Assembly (NCBI GenBank): GCA_900548405.1
Contig: UNSJ01000063.1
Location: 1 to 8,048, forward strand
From: Candidatus Gastranaerophilales bacterium
GTDB taxonomy: Bacteria; Cyanobacteriota; Vampirovibrionia; Gastranaerophilales; Gastranaerophilaceae
Reading direction: 5' to 3'
Length of the DNA: 8,048 nucleotides
Shown piece after piece: positions 6,453 through 8,048 of this stretch. The first letter of the stretch is position 1; each line of letters starts with the position of its first letter. The position numbers and the translations under genes are program-made. Below the pieces are notes generated by a model. That model was not told the DNA's origin and did no database searches. It saw nothing but the letters and a program-made list of their open reading frames with translations.

Positions 6453-7679
6453 ATGAGAGGGAAAAACAACGGGAGCGCAGCGACTGGCAATGTTCTATTA
6501 AATGCATTCAAAATCGACAAAGGTGGTAAAAAGCTACTTGCAACACTGGCAGTATCAGCTGTATTATTTGCCGGATGCGGCTTGAAATCGCAGGAAGCGA
6601 TTATAAAAGTAAATGATAAAAAAATTACTCAAGCTCAATTTGACAAAATGTTTGACAAACAATCAGGCGGCGGAATGCTTGCAGCTATGGGCATTGATGT
6701 TAAAAAAGATAAAAACAGCTTTATCTATCTTTTAATTAAAGAAAGAGTTATCAATGAACTTATTGTAAAAGCTTTGTTGGATGAAGAAATTGCAAAACGC
6801 GGCATTGAAGTAACAAACAAAGATGTTGATGACGCAGTTAAAGAAATAATTGACAAACTTGGTTCAAAAGAACAGCTTGACACTTTATTAAAACAAAACG
6901 GAATTACTGCTTCTCAATTCAAAAAAGATTTGAAAGAAGAAGTAAAAATGAAAAAATTAGCTAAAGAATTAGGACCTACAAATATTTCCGATGCTGACGC
7001 AAAAAAATTCTACAATGAAAATATTAACAAATTCAAACATCCTGACAAAGTAAGAGCATCACACATTTTAATCTCTGCTAACCCTCAGGAAATTGAAGAA
7101 ATCGTAAAATCCGATGCAAAAAATAAAGGCATTGCAGGTGAAGCTTTAAAAGCAAAAGTTAATGAAGAAATGCAGGCTAAAGAAGCTAAAGCTAACCAGC
7201 TTTTAGCAGAAATCAAAAAAGACCCTACACAGTTTGCAAAACTTGCTAAAGAAAACTCTGATGACACAACAACAGCAGTAAAAGGCGGAGATTTAGGCTT
7301 CTTTGCATCAAAAGAAATGGTTCCTGAATTTTCAAAAGCAGCTTTTTCTATGAAACCTAACACTGTTTCCGATAAAGTAGTTAAAACCCAATACGGATAT
7401 CATATTATCTACGTAACAGACAGAGCAGCAGCAGGACAGGATCCGTTCGAAAAAGTTAAAAATGATATCAAAGGTTATTTAGAAAATCAAAAACAAATTG
7501 AAATGATTGATAACTTAACAGAATCATTAAAGAAAAATGCTAAAATTGAATATCTTAACCCTGAATACAATCCTAAAACAATGAAAGAAGATGTTCAAAA
7601 ATCATTCCAAAACAGCGCTGAAGAAGCTAAAAAAGCTAAACAGGCAGCTGAAGAAAGAGCTAAAACAAAGAAAAAATAA
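6453..7679 (+). CDS. Parvulin-type peptidyl-prolyl isomerase lipoprotein (PrsA/SurA-like)
   Basis: This probable exported, membrane-anchored foldase catalyses cis-trans isomerisation of prolyl bonds in secreted proteins. A hydrophobic stretch (28-40) ends at LFAGC, a lipobox with Cys42 as the lipidated residue. The n-region before it, about 27 residues, is unusually long. Residues 49-190 resemble the SurA N-terminal chaperone domain (IIKVNDKKITQAQFDKMF, helical repeats). The PpiC/parvulin domain runs from VRASHILI (200-207) through FAKLAKENSDD (261-271), KGGDLGFFASKEMVPEFSKA (277-296) and VKTQYGYHIIYV (310-321). About 35 charged, helical residues (209-245) are inserted after its first strand. 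The last 25 residues are rich in Ala, Lys and Glu. The next in-frame Met is near residue 70, past the signal peptide, and the Shine-Dalgarno is strong, so this start is secure. I avoid a symbol because prsA, surA and other parvulins cannot be separated here. It is probably co-transcribed with mfd and ends at a strong terminator. Confidence 0.9.
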   Translation: MRGKNNGSAATGNVLLNAFKIDKGGKKLLATLAVSAVLFAGCGLKSQEAIIKVNDKKITQAQFDKMFDKQSGGGMLAAMGIDVKKDKNSFIYLLIKERVINELIVKALLDEEIAKRGIEVTNKDVDDAVKEIIDKLGSKEQLDTLLKQNGITASQFKKDLKEEVKMKKLAKELGPTNISDADAKKFYNENINKFKHPDKVRASHILISANPQEIEEIVKSDAKNKGIAGEALKAKVNEEMQAKEAKANQLLAEIKKDPTQFAKLAKENSDDTTTAVKGGDLGFFASKEMVPEFSKAAFSMKPNTVSDKVVKTQYGYHIIYVTDRAAAGQDPFEKVKNDIKGYLENQKQIEMIDNLTESLKKNAKIEYLNPEYNPKTMKEDVQKSFQNSAEEAKKAKQAAEERAKTKKK

Positions 7680-7693
7680 TGCTAACAAATTAT

Positions 7694-7726
7694 AAAAAAG
7701 ACCGATTTTATAAATCGGTCTTTTTT
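7694..7726. terminator. Bidirectional intrinsic terminator
   Basis: GACCGATTT (7700-7708) pairs with AAATCGGTC (7712-7720) around a TAT loop. An A run precedes it (7694-7699) and a T run follows it (7721-7729), so the stem is followed by a U run in both directions. It ends the mfd-isomerase transcript on the plus strand and rnpB on the minus strand. Confidence 0.93.
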
Positions 7727-7740
7727 TTTATAAAAATAAA

Positions 7741-8048
7741 GTAACTCGTAAGCCGTGTTCTGTTTCTAAATAATCATCTGTCTGGTATTGGAATTACTTC
7801 CAATCTCTAGCGATTTTTCTGAAGTTGGCGGACAGCCTTTATAGCCTTCAATTCAATCTTGCATTCGGCAGGGGGTTGCCTAGCCGATATTTCTCAATAT
7901 CGCTGGTGAAGCTCTTAACTCACCGTTGCACCATCGCCTGTGACATTACTGTCCATCGGCAGTATTTGCGTTTTTCCGCCTGTGCAATCAAAGATTGCTT
8001 CGTTCCCTTCACTTTCGTTTCGGTCACAACGGCGGTATCGTAATGTTC
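7741..8048 (-). ncRNA. rnpB: RNase P RNA, 3' part (5' end outside the window)
   Basis: This is the catalytic RNA of ribonuclease P, which removes 5' leaders from precursor tRNAs. Read on the minus strand it has the universal 3' block ACAGAACACGGCTTA (7763-7749), preceded by CAGACAGATGATTA (7784-7771). It also has GTTAAGAGCTTCACC (7919-7905, like the GGTAAGAGCGCACC block of E. coli), GGCAACCCCC (7880-7871), GCAAGAT (7862-7856) and a CTGCCGATGG block further upstream. Two hairpins carry GNRA loops: CGATATT-GAGA-AATATCG (7902-7885) and ATTGGAA-GTAA-TTCCAAT (7804-7787), the latter in the P18 position. The arrangement follows the common A-type order. The 5' AGGAAAGTCC region lies beyond base 8048. 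The exact 3' end is estimated; the terminator at 7694-7726 follows. Plus-strand open frames across this stretch are not genes. Confidence 0.95.

Noticed and set aside
7085..7363. Minus-strand open frame of 92 codons within the isomerase gene
   Set aside because: It is antisense to the conserved parvulin domain; its Ser/Ala-rich composition reflects the Lys/Glu/Ala code opposite.
7825..8043. Plus-strand open frame of 72 codons
   Set aside because: It runs antisense through the conserved blocks of RNase P RNA, has no recognisable protein features and no ribosome binding site.

Overview
The window looks like part of an AT-rich bacterial chromosome with ordinary housekeeping genes and one small accessory-looking module. 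Taxonomy cannot be fixed from sequence alone. Three weak hints point to a cyanobacteria-related or otherwise AT-rich gut-type lineage (for example a non-photosynthetic Melainabacteria-like group). TyrA has a Ser/Asn-type cofactor loop like the one I recall from cyanobacterial arogenate dehydrogenase. The RNase P RNA seems to carry GGC instead of GGU in its CCA-binding loop. Several genes appear to be leaderless. This assignment is a low-confidence inference.

Layout, left to right. At 1-808 is the 3' three-quarters of mtnA (methylthioribose-1-phosphate isomerase), whose recognisable sequence stops at a run of 18 C. At 785-2305 an integral-membrane acyltransferase (minus) and an XRE-type regulator (plus) are transcribed divergently from a shared 126-bp region. 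That region has a promoter for each gene and a perfect 7-bp inverted repeat next to the acyltransferase -35. The module fits tightly between its neighbours: it overlaps the mtnA end by 24 bp and abuts the tyrA end with no gap. At 2306-3043 is tyrA (prephenate/arogenate dehydrogenase, minus). A 37-bp gap with a 17-bp palindrome separates it from the divergent mfd (3081-6443, transcription-repair coupling factor). mfd is followed, with a Shine-Dalgarno overlapping its stop codon, by a lipoprotein with a parvulin-type prolyl isomerase domain (6453-7679). A strong bidirectional terminator separates that gene from rnpB, the RNase P RNA, which enters from the right on the minus strand and is cut by the window edge.

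How the genes work together: mfd and the isomerase lipoprotein form a two-gene transcription unit, although repair and envelope protein folding have no obvious functional link. The XRE protein probably controls the acyltransferase and itself. The most striking signal is regulatory. Three genes (xre, tyrA, mfd) have a good -10 element exactly 6 nt before the ATG and no Shine-Dalgarno, so their mRNAs should start at or next to the A of the start codon. The acyltransferase and the isomerase have normal Shine-Dalgarno sequences. For tyrA and mfd the two -10 elements are built from the two halves of one palindrome. I see no mobile element, CRISPR array, tRNA or new multi-gene defence system.
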